The position numbers and the translations under genes were made by a program. DNA of 64,000 nt from contig JAZKJV010010541.1 in the NCBI GenBank assembly GCA_037367405.1, positions 558,001-622,000 on the forward strand, given 5' to 3'. The notes under the pieces were generated by a model. That model had not been told where the DNA came from and searched no databases. It saw nothing but the letters and a program-made list of their open reading frames with translations. Shown here piece after piece: positions 24,301-36,421 of the stretch (positions are counted from its first letter, which is position 1; every line of letters starts with the position of its first letter). The DNA comes from Ottelia alismoides (Eukaryota > Streptophyta > Magnoliopsida > Alismatales > Hydrocharitaceae).

Positions 24301-24716
24301 ATTTTATTCATTATTTTTTCGTATTACAACATAAAATTCCAAAAAAAAATATTACGTTCATTTCATCATATTTTACATTTTGACCAAATTTTGTAATTTT
24401 TGGACCCTGTTTAGTCTGAATATGCATTTTAGTCATTAAAATTGGCCCGATTTGCATGTGCATTCAATAATTGCATAAGAAAATACCAAAAACTACCTAA
24501 AAAACCCCACATTAAATTTGACAGACTTAAACATAGGTTGTTCCTTTGCCTCCTGTAGTTCGACCTTGGGACTTGCCCAGGTTAAATAAACATCAAACCA
24601 CATCCAACTCAATTGATTAATTAATTAAATTTTGTGGTTATTTTTTACTGATCTCTGATTTCTTGACTACAAAAGAAAAATGACAAATTAAACAGGGTGT
24701 TCAATGATTCTTGACA
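21372..24716 (+). repeat. 3' LTR of element E
   Basis: 3,345 bp running from TGATGAATTTG to CTTGACA. The first 1.1 kb is the reverse complement of the tail blocks at 130-915 and 13560-14476, including AGTGACACATGGC...GCCACGTATCACC at 22379-22416. A GC-rich part with many short ORFs spans 22490-23330; the 141-codon ORF at 22894-23319 is low-complexity and has no domain. The last kilobase matches 7483-8515. Confidence 0.75.
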
Positions 24717-25369
24717 CAATCATCTTGTTTATGAAGCTTGACAAATATTATGGGTGTGATATATGCCTTTAGAAAGCATATGATCTATACCAATTCCCAA
24801 TGATCATATATGAGAAAATTGATTATAAATCCCTGAAGAAGTCAGTTCAAATATGATCTAATACTTCGGGTCTAATCTTGGTCTTCCAGTATACTAAATG
24901 TACGCGTATTAGAATCACTTGAGGGTGATGTGTTCGGAAACGATTGTATAACCATGACACTTCCAGTATGAGGGAGTGATGAAACATGTTTGGATTTTAG
25001 TGACTCCTCAGTAGATTAACAATCTAACCTTAGTCCAAATGTTGGTCATTATTCTGAATATGATTCAGATGCAATAAGCATGTTAGATTTACAATTTGGT
25101 TTGATAAAACATCTTTGAGAGGTTCCCTAGATCTGGATTTGAGAGGTCTCTTCATTTAGAGACACGATCACAAACAAGATTTAAGAGGTAATCCTTGTAC
25201 CGGTTTGTGTTGTTGATGAAACGATTTGAGAAGTATTCTAGAATCATGTGGTTTCATCTATTAAAAAAATTTAAACTTCACTGCCCCTCACAATTAGTAT
25301 GACTAGTATCCATATGTCGTATTTGATGTGATCTACATGCTTTCGTGATGCACTAAGGCATAAAACCTA
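24717..25369 (+). repeat. Copia LTR G, 3' part (plus-oriented, internally deleted)
   Basis: The sequence picks up the copia LTR where 5452-6125 left off (GAAGCTTGAC..., then GGTGTGATATATGC). It runs through the GAGGGAGTGATGAAACATG block to the 3' terminus GATGCACTAAGGCATAAAAC. Near 25140 it jumps from the GATAAAACATCTTTGAGAGG block straight to the GTCTCTTCATTTAGAGACAC block. That skips about 1.2 kb present in other copies, including the U3 core and TATA box. Confidence 0.75.
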
Positions 25370-25377
25370 GATAGGAG

Positions 25378-25390
25378 CAGTATCAGAGCC
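25378..25390 (+). promoter_or_regulatory. Primer binding site of element G, tRNA-iMet type
   Basis: GCAGTATCAGAGCC matches the TGGTATCAGAGC site complementary to initiator methionine tRNA, with the 5' bases changed. It lies 8 nt after the LTR end, a spacing like that in elements A and B. Confidence 0.7.
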
Positions 25391-26310
25391 TTAGTCAAAG
25401 GTATTGGACGAGATCCAAAACCCTAAGTGGACGAGGTTTTGGATATCGGATGCGCGGGGACTCATTATTTTGCATTAGATACATGTTTTAAATTATTTTC
25501 TCTAAAATGAAAAGCTCCTATTTATGCATTGTATGGATGAATTTTTGGATAATAAAATGTATTTATAATGTCTAAATACATCCCCAAAATAGTAGCTAAT
25601 TGTTTGCACTAAAGGTGCATAGATTAAAATTCGAAAAGTTCCCGCAATGGCATTGTTTTTGCATATATTCATGGATCAGAGAAAATTTTAATTTTTATTA
25701 CTATTTTCCCATCATGGAACTTTAATTAATTAGATAATTAAACTAGCAAACCATACATTTTTATTTCTTGTGATTCCTACTATGCTTGCCTCAGATATTC
25801 CTTATTTACTGGAGATGGATCATATGTGATTGCATCATCAAAATTATTTTCTTAAAATGTTTACCATTCAATGTAAATCAAGGAAATTATGGATTTTCCA
25901 TGATCAATTGATGCTTAATATTTATTTTGGAGATATTTTATTAAACATCATTCACCATTGAATGAATGTTTCATGAAAGAGCCCGAGTTTAAGCTACAAT
26001 AGTTGTAGGTCAACCTTTACATGCAAAACATGATTACTTGGTATGATTAGACATTTGGGATCTCAAAATAGTTTTAAGATGCCTAATATTCCTTAGATAC
26101 TACTATATAGTATAATGCTGGTGATCAACGGAATGATCGATAAAATCGTAAGTACATTGATCTAACAATTATTGTTCTTGAGTCGTTATGGTGATGGTGT
26201 CTAGGCCGTGGACATGCTGATGGGTTACTTAATTGGCACTCTCTGTAGCATTTGGAGTGGAAGAGCTCCATGTTAGCATTGACTTTCCGACCTAGCTTGA
26301 TCCTGAAGGC
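25391..26310 (+). mobile_element. Leader fragment of copia element G
   Basis: Noncoding sequence downstream of G's primer site. It is the reverse complement of the leaders of C (61937-62386) and B (58650-59380): shared blocks include CCAAAACCCTAAG, AAAATGTATTTATAATGTCTAAATA, CCCATCATGGAAC and CTACAATAGTTGTAGG. It stops at 26310 where element C's LTR begins, so C was inserted in G's leader. G's gag-pol is not in the window. Confidence 0.65.
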
Positions 26311-28858
26311 TAGAGTTTAGTCTTTAGTGCATCACCGAAGTGTGAAGATCGCATCATATGCGATCAAGAGAGACTAGAATATTAGTTGCACAGGGCAACG
26401 GAAATTAAACATTTTTACAGAGATGAAACCACATGATTAGAGAACACTTCTCAAATAGTTTCATCAAGATCACGAACGAGCTCAAGGAATACCTCTTGAA
26501 GCATGTTTGCGATCCGTGATCTCTAAATTAAGAGATTCTCCTATCTCAAGTCTGATCCGACAAAGATCGCACATTCGGGTGGGTTGATGAGACATGTGCT
26601 TCCCGTAATACATGTTGATGATATAATCTTGGAGTATCTTTATTTAGTCTCACAAAATCTAATGCCTTCTTAACAAATGAAGTGCACCGAAGAAGATGGA
26701 GATCCATGAGCAGTCGATCTGGTAGCACAACAACATCACGATGATTGCGTATTTCTCTAGGTCAACATGTGGACGGCCACCTATTGACAGAAAGAGGGTG
26801 TGTAGAGAATGAGAGAGAGAGATAAATTGCTCTTTTTGCTCATGTAGTAGAAAAGAATAGGGCTACCATCCTCTTTATACTAAATTTAATGTCCACGGAT
26901 CTCAATCCATAGGAACACAAGATCAATGGTTTAGACTGAATTGTGTTTCAATCAATAGCCATGATTTTATTGCATAAATTTGCAGCAATAAATAATCAAT
27001 TTGAAATAAATTAAATATGTTGCAAATATATTTCCAACACATTTATTTTCTATTCAAATCAATCTCATGTGGGAATAAAGGAAAGAGGGAAGCCTCCTTT
27101 CCTTTTTAGAGTGTACGACCATATAGGGAGAAGGACTCCATCATCGTCCACCCTGTTAAAGATGAAGGTGGCACTCCTTTTCATATTTTGTAATATCTCA
27201 ATCTCTCCATAATTTCCACATGTGCAAAAACATATGTTGCATAATTATTCAACCAAATATTTCCAAATTATTTTATTATAATTTCAATCATAACATTGAT
27301 AAATTATGAATCATATTCACACATATAAAATAAAATGTAAATTGCATTTATAATTAATAGTGCGAATCAAATTCACATCAGCATTTATTTGTAAATACCA
27401 ATTACAATTAGCTCTCTCTAATATACCATAAATCACATTTATAAAATCTATGATTGATATGGACAGCGATGTTCACATTATTCATATCCTTGATAATTAA
27501 ATCATATTTAATTATATTGGATGCCCATTCTCATGTGTCCGAATAATATGAATCACATTCATATTATTCATAATAATTAAATCACATTTAATTATCAGTC
27601 TTTCTCAATGCTCAGATACATTATCGACAATGAAATTATTAGTGAACTATTTCAAGAATAATGTGCTTTCTCTGTGGATACATGGAGACAAGGATGGGGC
27701 AACTATATGTTTTATGTATAGTGACTTTGATATTGAGATCATATCTTAAATCCAGATAAAGGGTATGTCTCGAAGATGTTTAATTGAATCGAAAACGTAA
27801 ATCAAATCTTCTCATTGTATCTGAATCATTTGAAGATCATTGTCAAATATTTGGACTAAGATCAAACTACTTCTCTATTAAGAGGAGTCACTAAAATTCA
27901 AACATGTTTCATTACTCCCTCGGAATGGGGTCATGGTTATCCAATCATTTACGGCATCGCCCTTGAGTTATCATAATACCCATACATCCTGCATACTAGA
28001 ATCCCTAGAATAAACATGAAGTTTCACTTCACTTTAAAATTGTCTTCTTTGGGGTTTTATCATTAAGTATCTCACTCGGTCATTGGCAGTTTGTATCGAA
28101 CATATACTTTCCAAAAGCATATATCAAACGTAGGTAGTGATCATATACCTCTGAAATGCATATATCACACCTACAAATCTAGTTAAGCTTCCAAAGCGAG
28201 ACGACCGTGCACGGATTTTTTCCCAATATCTCATGAGTGAGCTCCTGTCTTCCAATTCAATAATGAACCACTACGATCCCTTTGAGAGAATGTAATACTC
28301 ATGTGACCTTGTATGCACACCTACTTGTCAGTGTATAGACCTTGAATAGGTCATCAACCTATTGGTCTGTGAAATGTACATATTTAGACATATAGTAACA
28401 CATCTGTCTCCGGTCAGAAGATGCATACCTATATCATGACAGTATACGAAAAAGGTCTTGGTTATCTCAATCTTGTTAAGTCAACTCTTTGACTTAAATT
28501 ATCTAACACCTTTGAATCTCTATTCCTATGCAATAGGCATGCATCTAGAGGTCGGTTAGATATCAACCCTTAGAGAAGAATATTCATCTTCTTCTCTGGC
28601 TAGAGATCCTCTCTTAATAATCACTTGACGGTGCTTGACGACTCCTTAATCTAACTCTTTAGATATCATCCAAGTACCAACCTCTATGATTCAATATTTA
28701 AATCAACAGTTGTATGATCATTATGATGGCCATCGTGCATAAATCTATTGTACTAAGGGACCAACAATGAAAATTAGTTATTCTTCATTTCATATCAAGG
28801 AATGATTTGTAACAACATTTATTGCATAAAGTCTCGTAGTGGGCTCGCATATGCAATA
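26311..28858 (-). repeat. 3' LTR of element C
   Basis: Collinear with the other copia LTRs, starting AGTTTAGTCTTTAGTGCATC and ending GCATATGCAATA, then ATCTCCCACTAG (the polypurine tract on the minus strand). Inside are a GA-run (26810-26822), a TATA box (26872-26879) and the TCACTCCCTCGGAATGGGG block. The minus-strand terminal TG is decayed to TA at 28858. Confidence 0.75.
26872..26879 (-). promoter_or_regulatory. TATA box of LTR C
   Basis: TATAAAGA on the minus strand, at the position of TATAAAAG in the related LTRs. Confidence 0.4.
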
Positions 28859-28872
28859 ATCTCCCACTAGCT
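28859..28872 (-). promoter_or_regulatory. Polypurine tract of element C
   Basis: Minus strand CTAGTGGGAGAT adjoins the LTR start; the same word adjoins the LTRs at 36407 and 53841. Confidence 0.65.
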
Positions 28873-30460
28873 CAAATAGCCATTAATGGGGTAATCTTTT
28901 AAACCCACACTCATATGATAATTACAAGATTTAGAAAAATATCTTGGTAAGCTGATTATTCACTCTATTCCGGAAAGGCTATGCCAAGTCTTTTTATGGA
29001 CTTGCATATCTCCCAGTAATAATACTCGCATGCAATGTGAATGTTGCATCTTGTGCAACCAATATTCAATCTTGTTAAAGTAGTTATAGTGTCTTCGACA
29101 CTATGACTCAATAACTATTATAACCAGTATGTAATTTCTATTATCCTTATCAGAGTACCCTTATTCCCAGAGATCTCTATCTCCTATGACCAGAACCAAG
29201 TCTTAAGTCTTATAAGGTATCTTCAGTTAAGACCTTTTAGATCACTATCTATACAGTTTTATGTTATTGAAGATAAGACTTTGAGATCACTATCTCAAAA
29301 GTCTTTTCATATTTGAAGATATTGTTATAACTACAATCAAGTGTTTTATCTCCTTAGTAGTATTAGTAATAGTTTACTACTCCCACTGCATGGCAGACAT
29401 CTGTCTTTTGTACACATCTAGCAGAAGCCAAGCTTCAAGTAACTGATGCACAAGGACAAGCTACTTTAGCATTCACTTCATCAATTCTTTGAGGTGCTAT
29501 CACATTAAATAGGCCAGTACCATATCTCAAGGGAAGGAAGCCTTCCTTGCGGTTTTCCAAGAATGAAACATGTCCGAGGTGTACCACTAATGTGACTGTC
29601 CCAATACCCTCCTCTTTACTCCTGAACATCTTCAAAGCTAAGATCTAAGAGGTATCCTTGAGATCTTTCATCTCATGGTATGAAACAACCAGGTTATAAA
29701 ACACTTATTATCATCCTTATATTATTCTAAATGATTAGGACTTTATCTACATTTGCATGATGAAAATAATGGCACTACCACTAAGCTTCACACAGTTCAT
29801 TAAAAATCTGTATGAAATCATAACCTTTATAATTTCATTAAATCTGATATCCCGACTGCCAGAATCTTATTTTAGTCCATAGATGGAGTTCCTTGCACAC
29901 CTTGCCTTCCTCAACTATGAAGTCATGGGACTGATTCATATGAGTATCTTCGGAGAGGTATTCATAGAGGGATGCAATCTTGACTTCCATCTTGTAGATG
30001 TCATCGTCAAGTGTGTATCTATAGTTAACAATATTCTGATGGGTTTAAGCATAGTTATTGGAGAGCAAGTCTCATCTCAAGCGATGTATTCTCTTCGTGT
30101 GTAGCTCTTGGCTATGAGCCGTGCTTTGAAGTTCTCTATCTTCTCATTAGGTTCCGTCTTTGTCTTGATGATCCATTTACACCTAACAGGTTTTACCCTT
30201 ATAGGTGGATCCTCGAGGGTCCAAACACAACACTTGTGTATGAAGTCCACTTTAGACTTTATCGCTAACATGCATCTCTCCATGTCATGTTCCTTGGAGG
30301 CTTCATCATATGAAATCATACCATAGTCAAACTTACTTGACACATGGAATCCATACCCTCTAGGTGGTGTTACCATCCCCAAACTGATTTGATGATGTAT
30401 GAATGTTTCATCTTTTATTGTACTTTTAGTTTCTGATTTCAGGAGCCTCATTATCTTCTC
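28873..30460 (-). pseudogene. RT and RNase H remains of element C
   Basis: The RT start is clear in 30077-30451: YGFHVSSKFDYGMISYDEA, then CCVWTLEDPP, KPVRCKWIIKTKTEPNEKI and FKARLIAKSYTRREYI, matching the copia W.L...P.G.K.V.CKWIFK....KARLVAKG order. Motif A reads MEVKIA where MDVKTAF is expected. At the position of YVDD (about 29745-29760) the frame reads through a stop, so the active site is gone. A later island (29435-29635) aligns with the FLPLRYGTG and IAPQ segments of A and B. RNase H is reduced to unalignable sequence. Confidence 0.65.
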
Positions 30461-30479
30461 AAGATTTAATGAGTTCCTT

Positions 30480-31480
30480 TATTTCATTTCCTTCTTGATT
30501 CTCAAGAAAGTCATCCACTAAGAATCATATCCTTAGTGATGAAATCTTTGAAGAATCTTATGGTGATAAAGTAGGTATCCAATACCATCCTTTATATTCC
30601 TAATGAAGTAGCACTCTCCGGTGTTAGATTCCAGCTTACTTGCATCAATGAAATGGTTATTGACCAAGCAACGCTAAATCCTCAAGTGTCCAACTAGTCT
30701 AGGTTACAAACCATAGCTTATGAGGGTTTTCAGGTTTGGATTTGCGTGGAATCTTAATAAGGATATATATTGCACTCTCTACTACATATATACTTGGAAA
30801 CTAAGAGGTAATTATGCTAATATTCATCATTGATCAAATAATGTCACACAAGATACAATTTAATCTCCCTATAACTCTATTGAGTTTAGGTGTATTAGGA
30901 GGAGTGAGATAGGAATGATATTCCTTTCTCGGTAAGGTATTTCTTGAATTCATCTCATAGGCACTAGCAACCTTGGTTATATTAAATTCATTTCATCTTC
31001 CTTCTAACTTTCGTTCTCAACCAAAATTTTAAAATCTTTGAATATTTCAAAGGTTTCTAACGTGAAGGGAAGAAATCTCATATAACAAATAATCATCAAT
31101 TGATATCACATATCATAAATTGTTATTATGATTAGATGATCCACATATATCAATATGTATGAGATCTTGAACACCTTAGCATCTTACACCATTCCCAGAG
31201 GAGGGTACATTAGAAATTTTACTTTGAATATACTATTCAAAAGTAAGTAAGTTTTGCACCTTCAGATAATCTAAAGTTCAATCTCTTACTAGTCTACTGA
31301 TCTTATCAATAAACTTATGTCCAAGGCTTTATGCCAGATCATTTTCAAATATTCTTTATCCTCATATTCATCTTTTAAGGTTTATTTTCCAATGTTAGAA
31401 ATGTTAACGAACAGTTCATTAATATTCTAATTTAGTAGAGTCCTCTTGATGTTAGATTACTATCTGAAATATATCCATCA
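30480..31480 (-). pseudogene. Integrase remains of element C
   Basis: At nucleotide level 30880-31060 matches A (38520-38700) in the integrase end, and 30560-30780 matches the post-core region of A (38250-38400). No open frame longer than about 30 codons with recognisable motif survives. Its presence upstream, in minus orientation, of RT agrees with Ty1/copia order. Confidence 0.5.
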
Positions 31481-31799
31481 GAACGCTTAATAATAGGTTT
31501 ATTCCAGAATGCATGTCCATTTCTAACAAGATTACGAATAAACAATGAATGTAACATAATATTTAGGTCAGAGAGACATTCTTTAAGATATTGGGAACTA
31601 AAAATATGTAGTCTATCTATCCAATTGAGATTATTACAACAAATGCATCAACATTCATGTGGAAGACTATTAAACCTCAATATCAAATTTTCTAATCTTC
31701 TAAAACATACATAATCAATTGCAAGTATTATAAGAAGAATGGTATAAAATTATTAAAATTTTATCTTATCTAATAAGCAAGTCAATTTCAATGATTATT

Positions 31800-32615
31800 T
31801 GCAGATGTATAATATGTTGATGCACTATCTGAGTCCTTCTGTAAGGATCCTAGATAGTCTAGATAGTCATACAATCAATACATCATCTAGTTGCAGTATT
31901 GTCATTCATCCAACTCTTTGGATGTCATATGTGTGGCACTTACAAAAGTACTATCAACTCTTTGACTTTCCTTTTCACTTGGGTCAAACCCATGCTTCCA
32001 CTGTGCTTCCTTCATCTATAAACAACCACTGATTAAGATAAAGGAACTTTTATGTTGAACACAAAGGATTTCAATATAAGAGTATTTCAACATTTATACA
32101 TACTTCATTCAATTCATACAATATGAATTGAAGCTTCAATAATGATTTTAGTATAGATAGTAGAATGATGTCACGCATAGTATATATATATATATAAACT
32201 CTTAAAGACTTTGGTTCAAGTAGGTACTCAAACATTTTGAGTACATCTTCTCTTATCGAGTACCCATTCAAAATAATGCAATGAACCATGACATTCGTGA
32301 CTAAATGTTGATAGTGCATATGTCTATCAAAACAACTTCTTGGGTTTTATAATGATTTTTTATAATTATTATCATCATCGATATATTACTTCCAAAGCAC
32401 ACTCGATGAGAGATCAAGACTTTAGAGACACACAAACCATTGGTTGTTGTCCTATTGCCTATTTAATTGTCAATCCTCATAATCATGAGGAAAACTTACA
32501 TATTGCAACCACGTACATTATGTGTCCAACTACAGCTACAATATCTTGAGCATGGATCCAATCCATGATATTGTATCTTTTATTATTGAGTATAATTTTG
32601 AGTGGGTTTATGCAG
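31800..32615 (-). pseudogene. gag remains of element C
   Basis: The beginning (about 32613 downward) reads NPLKIILNNKRYNIMDWIHA, aligning with NPLSRLQEVNQLTGPNYSYW of B. The fragment at 32071-32319 contains IREDVLKMFEYLLEPKSL, aligning with VREHVLKMFGYLLKLETL of B and REHILKMSGYLTA of A. A (TA)n run at 32180-32196 sits inside this gag segment and replaces the GANMD part. No zinc knuckle is visible. Confidence 0.6.
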
Positions 32616-33873
32616 GTTATCTGAAATAAGACTGTGTAAATAAATATTTTACTTTGATTTAGCGTTTTATATATAAGTTATCTTGCCTTGTTAACTCTGA
32701 AAGTTCATTCCCTTATTCAATTTCAAAGCAAGAGATCTACTTACCATTATATCTCTAGCAATATCCGGGATCTCCTTTATTACCTTTGTTACATAACAGT
32801 AATATGAGAAACTGTAAGTTGTATAAAAAGAAGAGGGAACTCACTCTGCCTTGCAAGGCCAACTTGCATTTCCCAATTTGATCTTAACACCCAGGCCCAC
32901 CACCCCTAAGGTGATGTTGACCCAATGCTAATTGAAACAACCATCAATAAGAATTGAAATTTCTATGTGAAATCCAATATCGCCCCAACAATATGAGGAA
33001 CTGATATTGGGGTCACTATGCATACAATCTTACTATTTCGAGAAGCAAAGAGCCCAATCCATGTGTGCTTGTATATACGAGCTGTCACTTTGGACAAGCG
33101 TCTCCATCATAGAATCCATGACGATGGAATGCTTCACTTTGACGGGAGACCATGGATGTCATTTATATGATCCTTCATATCCCATTCCAATTTTAATTAA
33201 TTATTGTGAATCATGTTCACATAATCAATTCTTCCATGGGAATGACATCTCTATTCATAAGAGATTGTTTATTTTAATTGGATCTAATTCATTTAATCAT
33301 ACTAAATCAATTATCAATCAAATCAGTTAACCAACAAACTATTAGGGTTTTCTTGATATTTCTATATATAGTATACACCTCACAATTATGTATAATTTTG
33401 TATTTTAATAATTAGAGTATATCTTGACTTACTCATATTATTCTTTCCTCAAAAATGTATCCGGCCAGTATACTCGAGTTATGTTGAGATGGAGCATTTC
33501 TTTGACATGCAAGGCACTAATTAAGAAACCGCACCAACATACCCAGACTAGACACCTTCACCATTCAGACTGCAAAAAACACAAAATAATGCCAATGTAA
33601 TTGCAGTTTTATCGATCAACTTTGATGACCGGCATTATACTATATATTAATAATTCAGAAATCTTAGGCATATTAAAACATTTTTTTAGATACTAAATTT
33701 ATATGCATATAAAGAAACCATGTTTTGCATGTAAAAATTGTCCTACAACTATTGTAGGATAAAGTAGGATTTTCATGAAACATACATTCGATGGCCATTG
33801 ATGTTTCATTAATTATTTTTTATAAAAACTAAGCAACAATTTTAATCAAGGCCAATTCATAATTTTCATGATA
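32616..33873 (-). other. Leader of element C, proximal part
   Basis: Noncoding sequence collinear with the leaders of A (40341-41000) and B (57678-58900): the ACCACCCCTAAGGTGATGTTG block, the ACATGTGTCTCC-type block, the TTTTAATTAATTATTGTGAATC block and the GTCCTACAACTATTGTAGG inverted repeat. It ends at 33873 where the LTR of A begins. Confidence 0.65.
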
Positions 33874-34434
33874 TGGAAAGATCCTTAAGTGCATCACGGA
33901 AGCATGATGATTGCATCGTATATGATTGGAGCGACTAGTACCACTAGTAGCTCGGTGCAATAGAATTTAAAATTTTTAAAGTGACGAAATCACATGATCC
34001 AAGAACATTTCTCAGATCATTTCGTTAAACCACAAGAAAGATGTAGGATTACCTCTTGAAGTATGGTTGCGATCGTAGTCTCTAAGCGAAGAGACCTCCT
34101 TTCTCAAGTCTGACTCGATAGAGGAGACACTTGCGAGTGCGTTGATGAGGCATGGGCTTCTAGCAATCCAAGGTGAAGATCCAAGCACCATAACTCCTAA
34201 TTTCATCGCACAAAATTTAACGTCTTCTTCACGAACATGAAGTACGGAAGGAGATGGAGATCCATAAGTTGTCAATCTGGCAGCACAACAGCTTTGTGAT
34301 GACTACGACTCTCTCTAGCGCAGAGTATGGACTGCAACACTAGAGAGAGAGATGGGGCGTATGATGAGAAATATAGAGAGACTTGCTAGAGAAGTTGTAT
34401 ACAGAAGAGCTAGGTTTGCATCTTCTTTTATACT

Positions 34435-34442
34435 ATTTTGGG
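34435..34442 (-). promoter_or_regulatory. TATA box of A's 3' LTR
   Basis: TATAAAAG on the minus strand, conserved at the same place in LTRs F, A/B and B. Confidence 0.5.
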
Positions 34443-34630
34443 AGTCCATGGATTAGAATCCGTGTGAAACACAAAATCAATGGTTAAGATAGATTTGTTG
34501 TGTTTCAATTTGACGATCATGATTTTGCTGCAAAAACACTACAATAAATAATTAATTTAAATAAAATAAAATATGAAGATATTGTCTATATAATTTAATT
34601 TGATTAGATCAATAATTAATCAAGGGATAA

Positions 34631-34729
34631 GGAAGGTGGCAACCCACCTTCAACGTATGGTGGGGACGACCACTTGAACAAGTCAAGGTGGTCGTCCACC
34701 ATCCATATATGGAAGGTGGTTCCCCTTCC
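34631..34729 (-). other. Foldback (near-perfect hairpin) in U3 of A's 3' LTR
   Basis: Arms centred on 34680 pair over about 45 nt. The inner arms are GGACGACCAC...and its complement GTGGTCGTCC, the next CCACCTTC/GAAGGTGG, the outer GGAAGG/CCTTCC. It lies upstream of the promoter, so in the 3' LTR it would be in the transcript tail. Confidence 0.7.
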
Positions 34730-36407
34730 AATTAAGTGAGATTAATTTATCTGGAATAATCCCTTAATTATGTACAACAATATTTTTTTGTAAACTAATT
34801 CAAAAAAATAATTCCAAAATAATTTTGTGAATATTGCAATCATACCATTAAATAAATGTGAATCATATTCACAACCCACAATAAATTGTAAATTGTATTT
34901 TCAATTAATTTCCAATGTGAATCCAATTCACATCAACAATTAATTTGAAAATACTATTTACAACAAGCTCTCTCTTAATATATTATGAATCTCATTTATT
35001 ATTATTATATATATGGATAGCACTATCCACATTATTCATATCCTTGATAATTAAATCTTTTGTTATTATCTTGGATGATCATTCTCTTGTATTTAAATAA
35101 TATGAATCATATTCACGTTACTCATGATAATCAAATCACATTTAATTACTAATATCTTAATGCTTAGATATAATTTAACAATGGAATTATTCTGAACTCT
35201 TTTAAGGATAATGTGCTTTCTTCACGTATACTTGGAGATACGGACCGGGCGATTGTACGTTCTACGTCTAGTGATTAGGATATTGATATCACAACTGAAA
35301 TCCAGATCTCAGGGACCTCTCTCAGATGCTTGATTAAATCAAGACCGCAGATCTAGTCTCCTCATTACATATGAATCTCATTTTGATCAATGTCCAACAT
35401 TTGGACCAAGATCAGATCACTTTTCTAATAAGAGGAGTCACTAAAATCCATACAAGTTTAACCACTCCTTGGGAATGGACTTGTCATGGTTATACATTGT
35501 TAATGATTACATCACCCTCAGATATTCCAATTACATGTACATCCCGCATACTGGAAGACCTAGAATAATTCCAAAGATATAGATCAATTTACATTGTCAT
35601 CTTTAGGAATTTATCATTAAGTTTCTCATTTGGTCATTGGGAGTTGGTATCGATCATATGCTTTCCAAAAGCATATATCATACCTACAAAGTCGTGCTTT
35701 GAAGCCAATATGACCATGCATGGAATTTTATAGGTACCTATACCTCATTAGCAAGCTCATGCCTACCGATTCTCATGTGAGTTTGTATGATCCCTTTGAG
35801 AGATTGTATCACCCATATGTCATTATATGCGCACCACCTCGCCGGCATATAGACCTTGATTAGGCCATCAACCTATCGATCTGCCAAATGTACATACTTA
35901 GACATATAACAATACATTCGTCACCGATCGAAGGATGCATGCCTATGTCATGATAGTATATGACATAGGACTTGGTTATCTCGATCTCGTTAAGTCAACT
36001 CTTTGACCTCACTAATCTGGCATCCCCGGATCTTTATTCTTATGTAGAGGACATGCATTTAGAAGTCAGTCAGATATTAGCCAAATGAGAAAAGATTGCA
36101 ATCTCTGACTCCTACTGGAGATCACATCTTAATAATCATTTGAAGGTGCTTGATGAGTCCTCAATCTAACTCTTTAGATATTCATCCAAGCTCTAGCCTA
36201 TATGATTCAATAATTGAATCAACAACTGTATGATCACTAAGACAGACATGGTACATAACCCTAATTGTACTGAGGGTCCTTAAAGTGCATTCATTCATTT
36301 AATCTCAGACTGGGAGTTAAAATAAACCAATAGCTTTTATTGATATATCAAACATTACAATAACATTTATTGTAGGAATGGTTTGCCTCAGCCTCACATT
36401 GCTAACA

Positions 36408-36421
36408 ATCTCCTACTAGCC
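36408..36421 (-). promoter_or_regulatory. Polypurine tract of element A
   Basis: Minus strand GGCTAGTAGGAGAT directly precedes the LTR start TGTTAGCAATG. Confidence 0.7.

Larger units (their letters stand above)
6126..24716 (+). mobile_element. Athila/Tat-like Ty3/gypsy retrotransposon E (degenerate)
   Basis: In order it has a 5' LTR (partly unlike the 3' LTR), a tRNA-Asp-type primer site at 8518, a leader, gag, protease, RT, RNase H, integrase, a long 3' noncoding tract with polypurine-like motifs, and a 3' LTR (21372-24716). The order RT-RNase H-integrase defines Ty3/gypsy. The aspartate-tRNA primer site, long LTRs and the FIDD form of the RT active site fit the Athila/Tat group. Each coding part has in-frame stops or frameshifts. 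It split copia LTR G and was split by a solo LTR at about 11398-14476. It is the probable autonomous relative of element D. Confidence 0.8.
33874..36407 (-). repeat. 3' LTR of element A
   Basis: From TGGAAAGATCC to TTGCTAACA, 2,534 bp. It carries a TATA box, a GA-rich run near 34341-34352, a 100-nt foldback at 34631-34729 and AT-rich U3. Confidence 0.8.
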
